Of a DNA stretch of 64,000 nt, positions 38,098-47,020 are shown piece by piece. How positions within the stretch are numbered: position 1 is the stretch's first letter; every line of letters begins with the position of its first letter. The notes below the pieces were generated by a model. The model made no database searches and was not told the DNA's origin. It was given only the letters and a program-made list of their open reading frames with translations. The translations under genes were made by a program, and so were the position numbers. Origin of the DNA: Hyphomicrobiales bacterium (GTDB lineage: Bacteria; Pseudomonadota; Alphaproteobacteria; Rhizobiales; Rhizobiaceae); the NCBI GenBank assembly GCA_900473205.1, contig UCLB01000020.1, positions 181,178 to 245,177 on the forward strand, given 5' to 3'.

Positions 38098-38538
38098 ATG
38101 AGCAAGCAACCGACATTGGCGACGAGACTTCTGCGCATCTTCTGCGCCACGCTGATGCTGTCGCTGGGTTTCGCTCACAAGCCAGCAGTCGCGATTGCCG
38201 CCACAACGGTTGCCTTCGATGAGGCCTATCGCCTTCCTGACGGAAGTTTTGCCGAAATCTGCGAGGGCCATGCGGGTGTGCAAACCGCGCATGAGAAGGG
38301 CAGGACGGATCACTCCGGTATATCCCTGTTCTGCGAAGCCTGCCTTCTAGCCTCTTCGATTCTTTTGCCAACACCGGATATAGATTCCTGGGTGAGGGCG
38401 CATTTCGCCTGGCTGGATAATCGCCCGACGCGACGCGTCGCCATCGTGCATCATGTCGATGGCCAAAGCCCCAAGGCACGCGCCCCGCCTGCCTATCCTT
38501 TGATCCCCCAACAGCCACCCTATACGACCGCTACATAG
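38098..38538 (+). CDS. Small exported/membrane protein upstream of copper-handling genes (DUF2946-like)
   Basis: A 146-residue protein. An N-terminal signal or anchor segment covers about residues 10-35; C-E-A-C-L-L-A-S-S-I-L-L-P lies mid-protein; the C terminus is Pro-rich and loosely structured. A protein of this shape with a C-x-x-C before a hydrophobic stretch is often found next to DUF1775 and PCuAC genes, as here. Family membership is tentative. Start at 38098 has GAGAG upstream; ATG 38086 is possible. It precedes the copper chaperone gene by 44 nt on the same strand. Confidence 0.55.
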   Translation: MSKQPTLATRLLRIFCATLMLSLGFAHKPAVAIAATTVAFDEAYRLPDGSFAEICEGHAGVQTAHEKGRTDHSGISLFCEACLLASSILLPTPDIDSWVRAHFAWLDNRPTRRVAIVHHVDGQSPKARAPPAYPLIPQQPPYTTAT

Positions 38539-38582
38539 ACGACCTGCGATGCTTCAACAGCCGCAGTCGAGAGGATCACAAG

Positions 38583-39584
38583 ATGAAAATTCACAATGTT
38601 ACGCTTTGCGCCGCTCTGCTGGCATCCGTTTCCACCGTCCCGGCCTATGCCCATACCAGCTTCGTCAACCCAACGGCGGAGCAGGAAAGCACAATCGTCG
38701 CCGCACTTCAGGTGCCGCATGGCTGCGATGGCGGCCTGCCCACGACGGAGGTGCGTATCCAGTTGCCAGAAGGTTTCATCTCCGCCAAGCCTCAGCCGAA
38801 AGCGGGCTGGGATATCGAGATCATCAAGGATGACTACAAGAAGAGCTACATGAACCACGGCGCCGAAGTGAAAAGCGGGCCGATTGAAATTCGCTGGACG
38901 GACGGCGACCTTCCGGATGCCTATTACGACACATTCAACGTGCAGGGCAAAATCTCCGGCGTCGATGCAGGCACCAGCCTGCCATTCAAGGTCACGCAGA
39001 TTTGCGGAGACAGGGGGACGGCCAATTGGGACGAAGTGGCCGAAAAGGGTCAGGACCCGCATTCCCTGAACAACCCGGCACCGACGATCAAGATCGTTGC
39101 AAAGCAAGCGATGGCCGAGGGTCACGACCATGATCACGCCGCGCACGATCACGGTGCTGGCGAACATGCCGCAGATGTCATGAAATCCGGTGATATCGAG
39201 CTTTCAGGCGCTGTTGCCAAGGCCATGCTGCCTGGCCAGCCGGTCGGTGGCGGAACCGTGACAATGAAGAATGACGGCGCTTCTGACGACCGGTTGGTAT
39301 CGGTGGCGTCACCGCTCGCCGGGCGCGTCGAGATACACGAAATGGCAATGGTCAATGATGTGATGAAGATGCGCAAAATGGCTGCCGGTATCGTCATTCC
39401 CGCGGGCAAGACCGTGGATATGACATCCGGCGACCTGCATTTCATGTTCTACAATGTCAGCAAGCCCTTCGCCGAAGGTGACAAGGTGCCGGTAACGCTG
39501 ACGTTTGAAAAGGCCGGAAAGGTCGATGTGATAATGGATGTGGGCTCTGCCAAGGGCGGCCATGAAGCGCATCAGCATAACTAA
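38583..39584 (+). CDS. DUF1775 (YcnI-like) and PCuAC copper chaperone fusion
   Basis: A 333-residue periplasmic protein. After a signal peptide (cleavage near A-Y-A-H, leaving an N-terminal His as in YcnI copper-binding proteins), a DUF1775 domain covers about residues 24-175. A His/Asp linker (H-D-H-D-H-A-A-H-D-H near residue 182) leads to a PCuAC domain (about 195-333). The latter shows the copper-site pattern V-E-I-H-E-M with further Met residues and L-H-F-M about 28 residues on. YcnI and PCuAC proteins deliver copper to cuproenzymes such as cytochrome oxidase, and are usually separate; here one chain holds both. Confidence 0.88.
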   Translation: MKIHNVTLCAALLASVSTVPAYAHTSFVNPTAEQESTIVAALQVPHGCDGGLPTTEVRIQLPEGFISAKPQPKAGWDIEIIKDDYKKSYMNHGAEVKSGPIEIRWTDGDLPDAYYDTFNVQGKISGVDAGTSLPFKVTQICGDRGTANWDEVAEKGQDPHSLNNPAPTIKIVAKQAMAEGHDHDHAAHDHGAGEHAADVMKSGDIELSGAVAKAMLPGQPVGGGTVTMKNDGASDDRLVSVASPLAGRVEIHEMAMVNDVMKMRKMAAGIVIPAGKTVDMTSGDLHFMFYNVSKPFAEGDKVPVTLTFEKAGKVDVIMDVGSAKGGHEAHQHN

Positions 39585-39590
39585 AAGAGA

Positions 39591-39621
39591 GGCTGCCGGG
39601 TATCGCTGTAATCCGGCAGCC
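39591..39621. terminator. Hairpin between convergent copper-protein genes
   Basis: GGCTGCCGG (39591-39599) and CCGGCAGCC (39613-39621) form a 9-bp stem with a 13-nt loop. On the minus strand CTCTCTTTT follows, so it could end the cupredoxin transcript; on the plus strand the T-run is weak. Confidence 0.55.
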
Positions 39622-39642
39622 CTTCCGTACTGACGCTTGTTT

Positions 39643-40071
39643 TTATTTTGTGACCGTCAGTCTGGCCTGCATTCCGGCCGCATAGTGGCCTTTTATGTTG
39701 CAGAAAAGAAGATAGGTTCCGGGAGTGAGCTTCGCTTTCAGCATGCCGTTCTTCCTGGGTTTCAAATCCGACACTTCGCCGACGCTCTTGAGCTTTTTCT
39801 CGTCGATCCGGTTCTTTGCTGTATCGACGGGAATTGTCTCATCCGCAGATTTCAGCTTCACAAGAACCATTTCATGCTCTTCGGACATGGCGTCGTTATG
39901 AACCACGAATGTAGCGCTTCCAGCCTTGACGGTTGGTTTATCAATAACGAGCGACATCGGTTGCCCGGCCTCGCCGTTCTCAGTTACTTTAATGGTTGTC
40001 GCAGCGAAGGCGGGTGCCGCGATGAACAGGGCGGCTGTTGTGGCCAGAATACATGTCGACGCGATTTTCAT
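39643..40071 (-). CDS. Periplasmic cupredoxin (plastocyanin/azurin-like)
   Basis: A 142-residue protein with a signal peptide (to A-F-A near residue 23) and a cupredoxin fold. The type-1 copper ligands are visible: His58 in F-V-V-H-N-D, then Cys124, His129 and Met134 in L-L-F-C-N-I-K-G-H-Y-A-A-G-M. It probably carries electrons or copper in the periplasm. It converges on the DUF1775-PCuAC gene. ATG 40071 follows GGGAG. Confidence 0.85.
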   Translation of the reverse strand: MKIASTCILATTAALFIAAPAFAATTIKVTENGEAGQPMSLVIDKPTVKAGSATFVVHNDAMSEEHEMVLVKLKSADETIPVDTAKNRIDEKKLKSVGEVSDLKPRKNGMLKAKLTPGTYLLFCNIKGHYAAGMQARLTVTK

Positions 40072-40158
40072 GAAGTTGCTCCCAATTTGCATCGTCTGGG
40101 AGCTTTTGTCAGCTGGCTGACAACAGGCTGAACGCTGAAGATAAAACGCATAAGATGA

Positions 40159-40443
40159 TTAGTCAGATGCGGCTTTGTTTTCCTCATATGCTTCAATGAC
40201 TTCTTCGAGAGTCGCCTGCGGGTTCTGATGCTTTCCGGCTGTCAGAAAATGAAGCGATAGTGCAGGCTGGCTTACCACGGCGACCATCTGACTAAGCTGG
40301 CTCTCATCACTTTTTCCGGTCTTGCGTGCCAGTTCGCGCGCAGCCTGCTCGATTTCCATCTTTCGCGGCGCGCGCTGCACGGACTTGATGCTATCGGCAA
40401 CAAATGCTGCGGTGGTCGCTGAAACTGTCAGAACCTGTACCAT
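40159..40443 (-). CDS. Hypothetical protein
   Basis: A 94-residue protein I do not recognise. It begins with a mildly hydrophobic stretch (V-S-A-T-T-A-A-F-V-A), followed by a basic patch and a helical, charged C-terminal half (T-L-E-E-V-I-E-A-Y-E-E-N-K). A GGGAGGGTG ribosome-binding site precedes the ATG, which supports a real gene. It stands alone between the cupredoxin gene and crcB. Confidence 0.55.
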   Translation of the reverse strand: MVQVLTVSATTAAFVADSIKSVQRAPRKMEIEQAARELARKTGKSDESQLSQMVAVVSQPALSLHFLTAGKHQNPQATLEEVIEAYEENKAASD

Positions 40444-40641
40444 GCGATCACCCTCCCTATCTTGGATGATCCAACTTATCAGAGGTGAATTGACTCCCGA
40501 TTAAATCCAAGGGTTGCATTTAGGTAAAGTTTTAACGAAGTGCGGAATGCATTTTTTACCCTATGCGATGCTTCGGGAATTTCTCTTTGGCCTTGTTTGT
40601 CGTAGACAGGGCTCATTCGCTTTCACATCCCGGAGAATTCT

Positions 40642-41019
40642 ATGCTCAACATCGCGCTTGTTGCCCTTGGCGGTGCAATCGGTTCCGTTGCCCGTTATCT
40701 GGTGGGGCTCTGGGGCGTGCGGCTGGCAGGCGCGAATTTTCCCTGGGGCACACTCACCGTCAATGTGGTTGGAGCTTTTCTGATCGGGCTGATGGTGGAG
40801 ATGGTGGCACGCCGTTTCGATGCGTCCGCCGAGATGCGGGTGTTTATCGTCACCGGCATTCTCGGCGGCTTCACCACGTGGTCTTCCTTCACGCTGGATG
40901 CCGTGGTGCTGTTTGAACGTGGCGATATGGGGCTTGCAGCGCTTTATCTTGGCGCGAGTCTCGTCGTTTCTTTCGCTGCGATCTTCGCCGGGCTGGCCTT
41001 GGGCCGCGCTTTGTTCTAA
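40642..41019 (+). CDS. crcB: CrcB/Fluc fluoride channel
   Basis: A 125-residue small membrane protein with four hydrophobic helices. Fluc-family motifs: G-G-A-I-G-S-V-A-R-Y near residue 11, G-T-L-x-V-N-V-V-G-A-F-L-I-G near residue 37, and G-F-T-T-W-S-S-F near residue 79. It exports fluoride as a dual-topology dimer. CCGGAGA precedes the ATG. I see no fluoride riboswitch in the short leader. It leads a run with the pseudouridine synthase, HAD and ATP12 genes. Confidence 0.93.
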   Translation: MLNIALVALGGAIGSVARYLVGLWGVRLAGANFPWGTLTVNVVGAFLIGLMVEMVARRFDASAEMRVFIVTGILGGFTTWSSFTLDAVVLFERGDMGLAALYLGASLVVSFAAIFAGLALGRALF

Positions 41020-41081
41020 AGGCAACGGAAAATACCGCACGCTGACGATGCGGACGCGAGAAAAGAAAGAACGGATTAGCC

Positions 41082-42074
41082 ATGGCAGGTATCGAGCACA
41101 TCAAGGTTGAGCCTGAAGAGGGCGGAATGCGCCTCGATCGCTGGTTCAAGATCCACTATCCCGGCCTCGGCTTCGGGCCGCTGCAAAAGCTGCTGCGCTC
41201 CGGGCAGGTGCGTGTGGATGGTGGCCGCGTGAAAACCGATGCGCGCGTGGAAGCCGGGCAGACCGTTCGCGTGCCGCCACTGGATGTCGATTCCAAGGTC
41301 AAGGGCGGGCCGATCAGCTCGACCGACCTCAAGAACTCCGACGATGTCGATCTGTTGAAGCGTATGCTGCTGCATGAAGACGAGAAGGTTTTCGTTTTCA
41401 ACAAGCCCGCCGGTATTGCCGTGCAGGGCGGCTCCGGCATCAACCGCCATATCGATGGTTTGCTGGAAGCATGGACGAGTTCCAAGGGCGAAAAGCCGCG
41501 CCTCGTTCACCGCATCGACCGCGACACATCTGGCGTTCTCGTCGTTGCCCGCACCAGAGGTGCCGCACAGAAGCTGACGGCGGCATTTCGTGAGCGTGAT
41601 ACCAAGAAGACCTACTGGTCCTTGGTGAAGGGCGTTCCCCGCAAGCATCAGGACAAGATTTCGACCTGGCTGGTCAAGGAACAGACGCCGGATGGCGACC
41701 GTATGCGCATCGCCAAACATGGCGAGGAGGGTGCTGACCACGCTGTTTCCTATTACCGCGTCATCGATACCGCCGCGCAGAACCTGGCATGGCTGGAAAT
41801 GGAGCCCTATACGGGCCGCACGCACCAGCTGCGTGTTCACGCTCTGCATATGGGCCATCCAATCATCGGCGATCCGAAATATTACATCGAAGATGTCAAC
41901 TGGGATTTCCCGGGTGGCGTTCAGAAACGCCTGCATCTGCATGCGCGAAAGATCGACATTCCGCATCCATCCGGCGGACGCCTGCGGGTGACGGCACCTT
42001 TGCCACCACACATGGTGCAGACATGGAACCTGCTGGGCCTTGATGTTGCCGATGGCGACAGGGACGACGAATGA
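41082..42074 (+). CDS. RluA-family 23S rRNA pseudouridine synthase (RluC/D-like)
   Basis: A 330-residue enzyme. An N-terminal S4 RNA-binding domain (about 17-75) is followed by the catalytic domain with H-R-I-D-R-D-T-S-G (catalytic Asp) near residue 145 and G-R-T-H-Q-L-R-V-H near residue 245. It isomerises uridines in large-subunit rRNA; the precise positions cannot be told from sequence. It overlaps the HAD gene by 4 nt. Confidence 0.93.
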   Translation: MAGIEHIKVEPEEGGMRLDRWFKIHYPGLGFGPLQKLLRSGQVRVDGGRVKTDARVEAGQTVRVPPLDVDSKVKGGPISSTDLKNSDDVDLLKRMLLHEDEKVFVFNKPAGIAVQGGSGINRHIDGLLEAWTSSKGEKPRLVHRIDRDTSGVLVVARTRGAAQKLTAAFRERDTKKTYWSLVKGVPRKHQDKISTWLVKEQTPDGDRMRIAKHGEEGADHAVSYYRVIDTAAQNLAWLEMEPYTGRTHQLRVHALHMGHPIIGDPKYYIEDVNWDFPGGVQKRLHLHARKIDIPHPSGGRLRVTAPLPPHMVQTWNLLGLDVADGDRDDE

Positions 42075-42727
42075 AACTGGTTCTGTTCGATTGCGATGGC
42101 ACGCTGGTCGATAGCGCTGCACTGATCCATGCAGTGATGTCTGATACGTTTGCAGATTTTGGAAAGCCGAGACCGCATCTTTCTGCGACCAAATCGATCA
42201 TAGGTCTCACTCTGGATATCGCTATTGCCCGCATGCTCGGAAAGGAGCACGTGGACGACGAAGCGCGAGCGATGACGGAGCATTATCGGAAAATCTACCA
42301 CCCTCTGCGCGAGCGGCCCGACATGATTGTTCCCCTGTTTGATGGAATAGATCCATTGATCAGTGATCTGATAAAAAGGGAAGATTTATTAATTGGAGCT
42401 GTAACCGGTAAGGGGCGTCACGGCCTTACGCATATTTTGGACACGCACGGTTTCCGCCAGCATTTCATCGTGTCACGCACGGCGGACGATTGCCCCTCCA
42501 AACCGCATCCGGCCATGGTGACGGAATGCTGTGACGAAACCGGCATGGTTCCCGCCGACACTATTGTTATCGGCGATGCCATTTACGATATGCAGATGGC
42601 AAAGGCGGCGGGCGCCAAGGCGATTGGCGTCGCCTGGGGCTATGCCTCCGTTGACGATCTCTGGAAGGCCGGAGCCGACGCCATCGTCAACCATCCAAGC
42701 GAAATTCCCGGCCACATTCCGGGCTGA
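42071..42727 (+). CDS. HAD-superfamily hydrolase (phosphoglycolate phosphatase-like)
   Basis: A 218-residue HAD hydrolase with motif I L-F-D-C-D-G-T-L-V-D-S (nucleophile Asp7), motif II G-A-V-T-G-K, motif III K-P-H-P and motif IV I-G-D-A-I-Y-D. A helical cap domain lies between motifs I and II (subfamily IA). Substrate unknown; it lies between the pseudouridine synthase and ATP12 genes and is translationally coupled to the former (ATGA). Confidence 0.9.
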   Translation: MKLVLFDCDGTLVDSAALIHAVMSDTFADFGKPRPHLSATKSIIGLTLDIAIARMLGKEHVDDEARAMTEHYRKIYHPLRERPDMIVPLFDGIDPLISDLIKREDLLIGAVTGKGRHGLTHILDTHGFRQHFIVSRTADDCPSKPHPAMVTECCDETGMVPADTIVIGDAIYDMQMAKAAGAKAIGVAWGYASVDDLWKAGADAIVNHPSEIPGHIPG

Positions 42728-42739
42728 TGAGGACGTATC

Positions 42740-43537
42740 ATGCGTGACCTGTTGAATGATCTGACGGAAGGCTTGAGCCACCCGGACCCCATTCGCCGTT
42801 CCCAAATCCAGATGCAGAAGCCTCTGCCGAAGCGTTTCTATAAGGATGTCACGGTTGGTGAGACGGAGGAGGGTGCGTTCAGCGTTCTTCTGGACGGTAA
42901 AACCATGCGCACCCCGGCCAAGAGCCCCTTGGCCGTGCCCACCCGCGCGCTTGCACAGTTGCTACGCGACGAGTGGGATGCGCAGGTCGAGGTCATCGAT
43001 CCGACGGTCATGCCGGTTTCCCGCCACATCAATACGGCCATCGACGGTATTGCCAGCGATACACAGGCGGTGTTCGAGGATATTCTGCGCTTCTCATCCA
43101 GCGATCTTCTTTGCTACCGGGCAGGCGAGCCGGAGGCATTGGTTGTGCGTCAGTCCGAGCAATGGGATCCGATCATCGACTGGGCATCCCATACGCTGGG
43201 GGCGCGGTTCATTCTCGTCGAAGGCGTCATGCATCAGGAGCAGCCGCGCGAAGCGATTGCCGCCTTTGCCGTGACGCTTAGGAAATACGATACACCCATC
43301 GAACTCGCCGCCCTGCACACCATGACAACGCTGACCGGCTCCGCCATTCTGGCGGTTGCTCTGGCAGAGGGTGAGCGCAGTCTGGAAGAAGTCTGGGCGC
43401 TGGCGCATCTGGACGAAGACTGGACCGCCGAGCAATGGGGCGAGGATGAGGAAGCGCAGGAAAGACGCGCAAAACGGCTCATGGAAATGCGAGCCGCCGT
43501 CCATGTTCTCACCGCTGCAAGAGATGGTAGAGTGTAA
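42740..43537 (+). CDS. ATP12-family F1-ATPase assembly chaperone
   Basis: A 265-residue ATP12 homologue, a chaperone binding the alpha subunit of F1-ATPase during assembly, shared by Alphaproteobacteria and mitochondria. Seen: K-R-F-Y-K-D-V-T-V near residue 34, L-D-G-K-T-M-R-T-P-A-K-S-P-L near residue 55, and L-A-x-L-L-R-D-E-W-D-A-Q near residue 77. It follows the HAD gene by 12 nt with TGATGAGG upstream. Confidence 0.92.
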   Translation: MRDLLNDLTEGLSHPDPIRRSQIQMQKPLPKRFYKDVTVGETEEGAFSVLLDGKTMRTPAKSPLAVPTRALAQLLRDEWDAQVEVIDPTVMPVSRHINTAIDGIASDTQAVFEDILRFSSSDLLCYRAGEPEALVVRQSEQWDPIIDWASHTLGARFILVEGVMHQEQPREAIAAFAVTLRKYDTPIELAALHTMTTLTGSAILAVALAEGERSLEEVWALAHLDEDWTAEQWGEDEEAQERRAKRLMEMRAAVHVLTAARDGRV

Positions 43538-43608
43538 GGCTTTAACGCTTTTCTAACCGTAAATGTTGATGATAGATGCGGAACCTGACGTAAGGGGAAG
43601 CGTCTATC

Positions 43609-44100
43609 ATGCACCACTCGCTGAAGCGCCTTGGCATTATTTTGCTGGCGTCTCTCGCGCTCATGTCTTTCAGGCTGGAGCCTGAAACGAGCGATGGCGA
43701 AAGGCTGCTTTACGATGTGCGCGGCGCCTTCGTCGCGGCGCGGCCGGATATCTCCGCCGAACTGATGCAATCCATCCAGTACCAGATGTCGAATGCGATC
43801 AAGTCTACTACGCGGGATAGAACACGCCCGCGCGTGGTGCTGACCATCCGCCTGATTTCCGTCACCAAAGGCTCATTCATCTTTGGTGAACGCGCCTCGG
43901 CCCGCGTCGTGGTACGCGCTGCCGCCGTGCAGACGGGGGAGGTGGTCGCAGAATCAGCATTTACCGCCAACATTCTCGGCATCGACAAATCCGCCATAGA
44001 GCAGGAACTCGCCTACGGCATTGCCGAGCGCGTCATCGCCGAGTTCCGCCTCAACCGTCCTGCGTCGCTGGCAACGGCCTTGTTTCCGGGGCGGTTTTAA
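43609..44100 (+). CDS. Exported hypothetical protein
   Basis: A 163-residue protein with an N-terminal hydrophobic signal or anchor (about 8-22). The mature part alternates beta-like stretches (R-P-R-V-V-L-T-I-R-L-I-S-V-T-K-G and A-R-V-V-V-R-A-A-A-V) and a C-terminal helix (A-I-E-Q-E-L-A-Y-G-I-A-E-R-V-I-A-E-F-R). I do not recognise the family; the layout is like small periplasmic proteins of the DUF4410/DUF4136 kind. AAGGGGAAG precedes the ATG. Confidence 0.65.
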   Translation: MHHSLKRLGIILLASLALMSFRLEPETSDGERLLYDVRGAFVAARPDISAELMQSIQYQMSNAIKSTTRDRTRPRVVLTIRLISVTKGSFIFGERASARVVVRAAAVQTGEVVAESAFTANILGIDKSAIEQELAYGIAERVIAEFRLNRPASLATALFPGRF

Positions 44101-44155
44101 TTCACCGTCATATGCTTGGGTTAGGGGGAGTGCGTCGTGACCGCAGGAGCATATG

Positions 44156-45466
44156 ATGAAATTGATTGGCGTCGTTGGTTTAGCAATTCTGGTTCTCATG
44201 CCCCTTCATGCTTCATCCACTGAAAACCGTATAGATCGCATCCGACCCGATGCCCCTGAACTGGCGCCCTATGGCAGCTATCCGGTTGGCGTTCGAACGA
44301 TTACGGCGCTCAATCCGGACCAGATAGATGTCGTCAATATCCAGCCCGGAAAGCCGCGTCCCCGTTACGACCGCAAGCTGGTTCTGGAGGTCTGGTATCC
44401 GGCCAAAAATGCAGGGCAGGGTGGGGATTACAGAGTTTTCCTGCGCGACGGGAAGACCGAAGTTTCCATTGCAGGGCAGGCGCAGAGAGATGCAGAACCG
44501 CGCAAGGAAGACGGCAAAACATTCCCGCTGATCATCATCTCCCACGGCTATCCTGGCAACCGCTATCTGATGAGCCCGCTTGCAGAGAATCTCGCGAGCA
44601 AGGGGTATGTCGTGGCCTCCATCGACCATACCGACAGTACATATAACGACCAGCGCGCTTTCGGCAGCACCTTGGTCAACCGCCCGCTCGACCAGCGTTT
44701 CGCCTTGCAGGAAATGGCACGGCTGAGTGGAGCGACTGATGGCTTCCTATCCGGCCTCGTCGATGTCTCGCAAACCGGGCTGATCGGCTATTCCATGGGC
44801 GGGTATGGCGCGGTCGTCACCGCTGGCGCTGGCGTCTCGGCAAAAGCGGTTGCGGCGGACTGGAGCGCCAGGGAAGGTGCGCTCTCCATTCATCAAGCGG
44901 GATCGAAAGAGCATACTGACCTTTTCGACCCGCGCTTCAAGGCCATCATCGCCATCGCCCCCTGGGGCATGCAGCGCGATATGTGGGATGCGCAGGGGCT
45001 TTCGGAAATCAAGGTTCCGGTCCTCTTCATGGCGGGTAGTGCCGATGATGTTTCGGATTACCAGAAAGGCATACGCCGGATTTTCGAAAGCAAGATGCCG
45101 GTTGACCGTTACCTGCTGACCTTCGCCGATGCCAACCACAATGCGGCAGCCACCATGCCAGCGCCGGTGGAAAGCTGGGCCTTCAACAAAGACCTGGGCT
45201 TCGCGCCGTTCGAACATTACGCCGATCCGGTCTGGGACACGGTGCGCATGAACAACATCGCCCAACATTTCGCAACGGCCTGGTTCGATCACAAGCTGAA
45301 GAACGATCAGACCAAGGCGCCGTATCTCGATCTGGTCGAAGATTCGGACAAGGGCGTGTGGGCTGCCAACAAGGATGGCAGCCTGAAACCGGAGCATAGC
45401 TACTGGAAAGGCTTTGCCAACCGCACCGCCAAGGGCCTGCAGCTGGAACACCGCAAGCCAGACTGA
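44156..45466 (+). CDS. Exported alpha/beta hydrolase (dienelactone hydrolase/PAF-acetylhydrolase-like)
   Basis: A 436-residue protein with a signal peptide (to A-S-S near residue 17) and an alpha/beta-hydrolase domain. The oxyanion region is I-I-I-S-H-G-Y-P-G-N-R-Y; the nucleophile elbow is G-Y-S-M-G-G-Y-G; L-F-M-A-G-S-A-D-D and A-N-H-N hold probable Asp and His of the triad. Substrate unknown. ATG 44156 gives better spacing from AGGAG than ATG 44153. It converges on fghA. Confidence 0.82.
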   Translation: MKLIGVVGLAILVLMPLHASSTENRIDRIRPDAPELAPYGSYPVGVRTITALNPDQIDVVNIQPGKPRPRYDRKLVLEVWYPAKNAGQGGDYRVFLRDGKTEVSIAGQAQRDAEPRKEDGKTFPLIIISHGYPGNRYLMSPLAENLASKGYVVASIDHTDSTYNDQRAFGSTLVNRPLDQRFALQEMARLSGATDGFLSGLVDVSQTGLIGYSMGGYGAVVTAGAGVSAKAVAADWSAREGALSIHQAGSKEHTDLFDPRFKAIIAIAPWGMQRDMWDAQGLSEIKVPVLFMAGSADDVSDYQKGIRRIFESKMPVDRYLLTFADANHNAAATMPAPVESWAFNKDLGFAPFEHYADPVWDTVRMNNIAQHFATAWFDHKLKNDQTKAPYLDLVEDSDKGVWAANKDGSLKPEHSYWKGFANRTAKGLQLEHRKPD

Positions 45467-45475
45467 TGCCGCGTA

Positions 45476-46309
45476 TCAGCCAAGACGCTCCGCATGCCAT
45501 TTCAGGTGGTCGTCCATGAAGGTCGATATGAAATAATAGGAGTGGTCATAACGCTCGTGCATGCGCAGCGTCAGCGCAATGTCCGTTCCCTTGATCGCCT
45601 CTTCGAACAACCAAGGGCGCAGACCCTTTTCGAGGAAGTTGTCGGCCTTGCCCTGATCGATCAGGAATTCCCGGAAGCGCGCGCCATCTTCCACCAGCGC
45701 GCAGGCATCGTATTGACGCCACGCGGCCTTGTCTCCGCCCAGATATTTCTCGAAGGCAGGCTCCGACCAGTCGGCGGAGGAGGGGGCGACAATGGGGGCA
45801 AAGGCCGAGCAGCTTTTAAAGCGATTTGGGTTTTTCAGCGCAATCGTCATCGCACCATGGCCGCCCATGGAATGGCCGAAAATGCCCTGGCGGTTCATAT
45901 CCACCCTGAACTGCTCCGCGATCAGCGCCGGTAACTCCTCGGTGACGTAGCTATACATCTGATAATGCTCGGCCCAGGGCTCTTGCGTGGCGTTGAGGTA
46001 GAAGCCAGCGCCCTTTCCCATCTGCCAGTTGGTCAACTCATCAGCCACATCATTGCCGCGCGGACTAGTATCGGGGCAGACCACGATCAGGCCAAGCTCC
46101 GACGCCATACGGCGATATTCGCCCTTATCCATTACATTGGCATGGGTGCAGGTCAGACCGGAAAGATACCACAAAACCGGGCAGGGCTCCTTGATCGCTT
46201 TGGGCGGCACATAGACGGCAAAGGTCATCTCGCAATTCGTGACGTCTGAATCATGCGCAAAAACGCCCTGCATGCCGCCAAAGGCGGAGTTTTGAGAGAT
46301 GATTTTCAT
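45476..46309 (-). CDS. fghA: S-formylglutathione hydrolase
   Basis: A 277-residue esterase-D-family enzyme that hydrolyses S-formylglutathione to glutathione and formate in formaldehyde detoxification. Seen: W-Y-L-S-G-L-T-C-T near residue 47, the nucleophile in G-H-S-M-G-G-H-G near residue 147, and the His near the end in Y-D-H-S-Y-Y-F-I. The partner dehydrogenase gene (frmA) is not adjacent here. Confidence 0.94.
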   Translation of the reverse strand: MKIISQNSAFGGMQGVFAHDSDVTNCEMTFAVYVPPKAIKEPCPVLWYLSGLTCTHANVMDKGEYRRMASELGLIVVCPDTSPRGNDVADELTNWQMGKGAGFYLNATQEPWAEHYQMYSYVTEELPALIAEQFRVDMNRQGIFGHSMGGHGAMTIALKNPNRFKSCSAFAPIVAPSSADWSEPAFEKYLGGDKAAWRQYDACALVEDGARFREFLIDQGKADNFLEKGLRPWLFEEAIKGTDIALTLRMHERYDHSYYFISTFMDDHLKWHAERLG

Positions 46310-46337
46310 GAAGCTATTCCTTGTATGAAGACTGCAT

Positions 46338-47000
46338 TCAGCCCGCCAGCGATACGGCGGCGTTGACAGCCGCTGCGACGAGAACGGTGTTGAAAAAGAA
46401 CGAGACGATGGAGTGTAGCAGTACCACCTTGCGCATCGATGTCGTGGTCACCGCGACGTCAGACGTCTGTGCCGTCATGCCGATGACGACGGAGAAGTAG
46501 AGGAATTCATAAATTCCCGGATCGTCCGTGTTTGGAAAATCCATCCCACCACGCGGTTGCTTCTTCTCATGCGCTTTGGAAGGCCGCCAGAAGAGATGGG
46601 CGTAATGGAGCGCGGTCATCGTATGAATGGTGAGCCAGCCGAAAAAGACCGATAAAAAGGCAAGCGCTAGCGACCACACGGTTTCTCCCGCCGAGTGATT
46701 GAGCGCAATGAATAGGGATGCGACGGAAACACTGACCGCCAGAAAGGTGATGGCAATGATGGCGATTGCCGGCAGATCGTCACTGTCAGCATGTGCTTTC
46801 ATATGTGCGGCGGTAAGGCGAGGGAGGTGGAAACAGATGATCGCGAGATAGGTCAGGAAGAACGCGATGGCTGCGCCTTCCACCGCCAGAGACGGTATGA
46901 CGACGAGCAGCCCCACCAGCACCAGTGCACTGAGCGCAACAGCGATCAGAAACGGCCGATGCCTGGAGTAATTGCTGACCTTCTGCTGCGGTGTTTTCAT
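46338..47000 (-). CDS. DUF1345 membrane protein
   Basis: A 220-residue protein with about five hydrophobic segments and the DUF1345 pattern: F-L-A-V-S-V-S-V-A-S-L-F-I-A-L, and F-L-Y-F-S-V-V-I-G-M-T-A-Q-T-S-D-V near residue 165. ATG 47000 with GGAGATAT is used; an upstream in-frame start at 47042 would overlap the leader. Function unknown. Confidence 0.83.
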   Translation of the reverse strand: MKTPQQKVSNYSRHRPFLIAVALSALVLVGLLVVIPSLAVEGAAIAFFLTYLAIICFHLPRLTAAHMKAHADSDDLPAIAIIAITFLAVSVSVASLFIALNHSAGETVWSLALAFLSVFFGWLTIHTMTALHYAHLFWRPSKAHEKKQPRGGMDFPNTDDPGIYEFLYFSVVIGMTAQTSDVAVTTTSMRKVVLLHSIVSFFFNTVLVAAAVNAAVSLAG

Positions 47001-47020
47001 GGATATATCTCCAACCCGGA

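Noticed and set aside
40444-40641. Fluoride riboswitch before crcB
   Set aside because: The conserved fluoride aptamer core could not be recognised in the leader.
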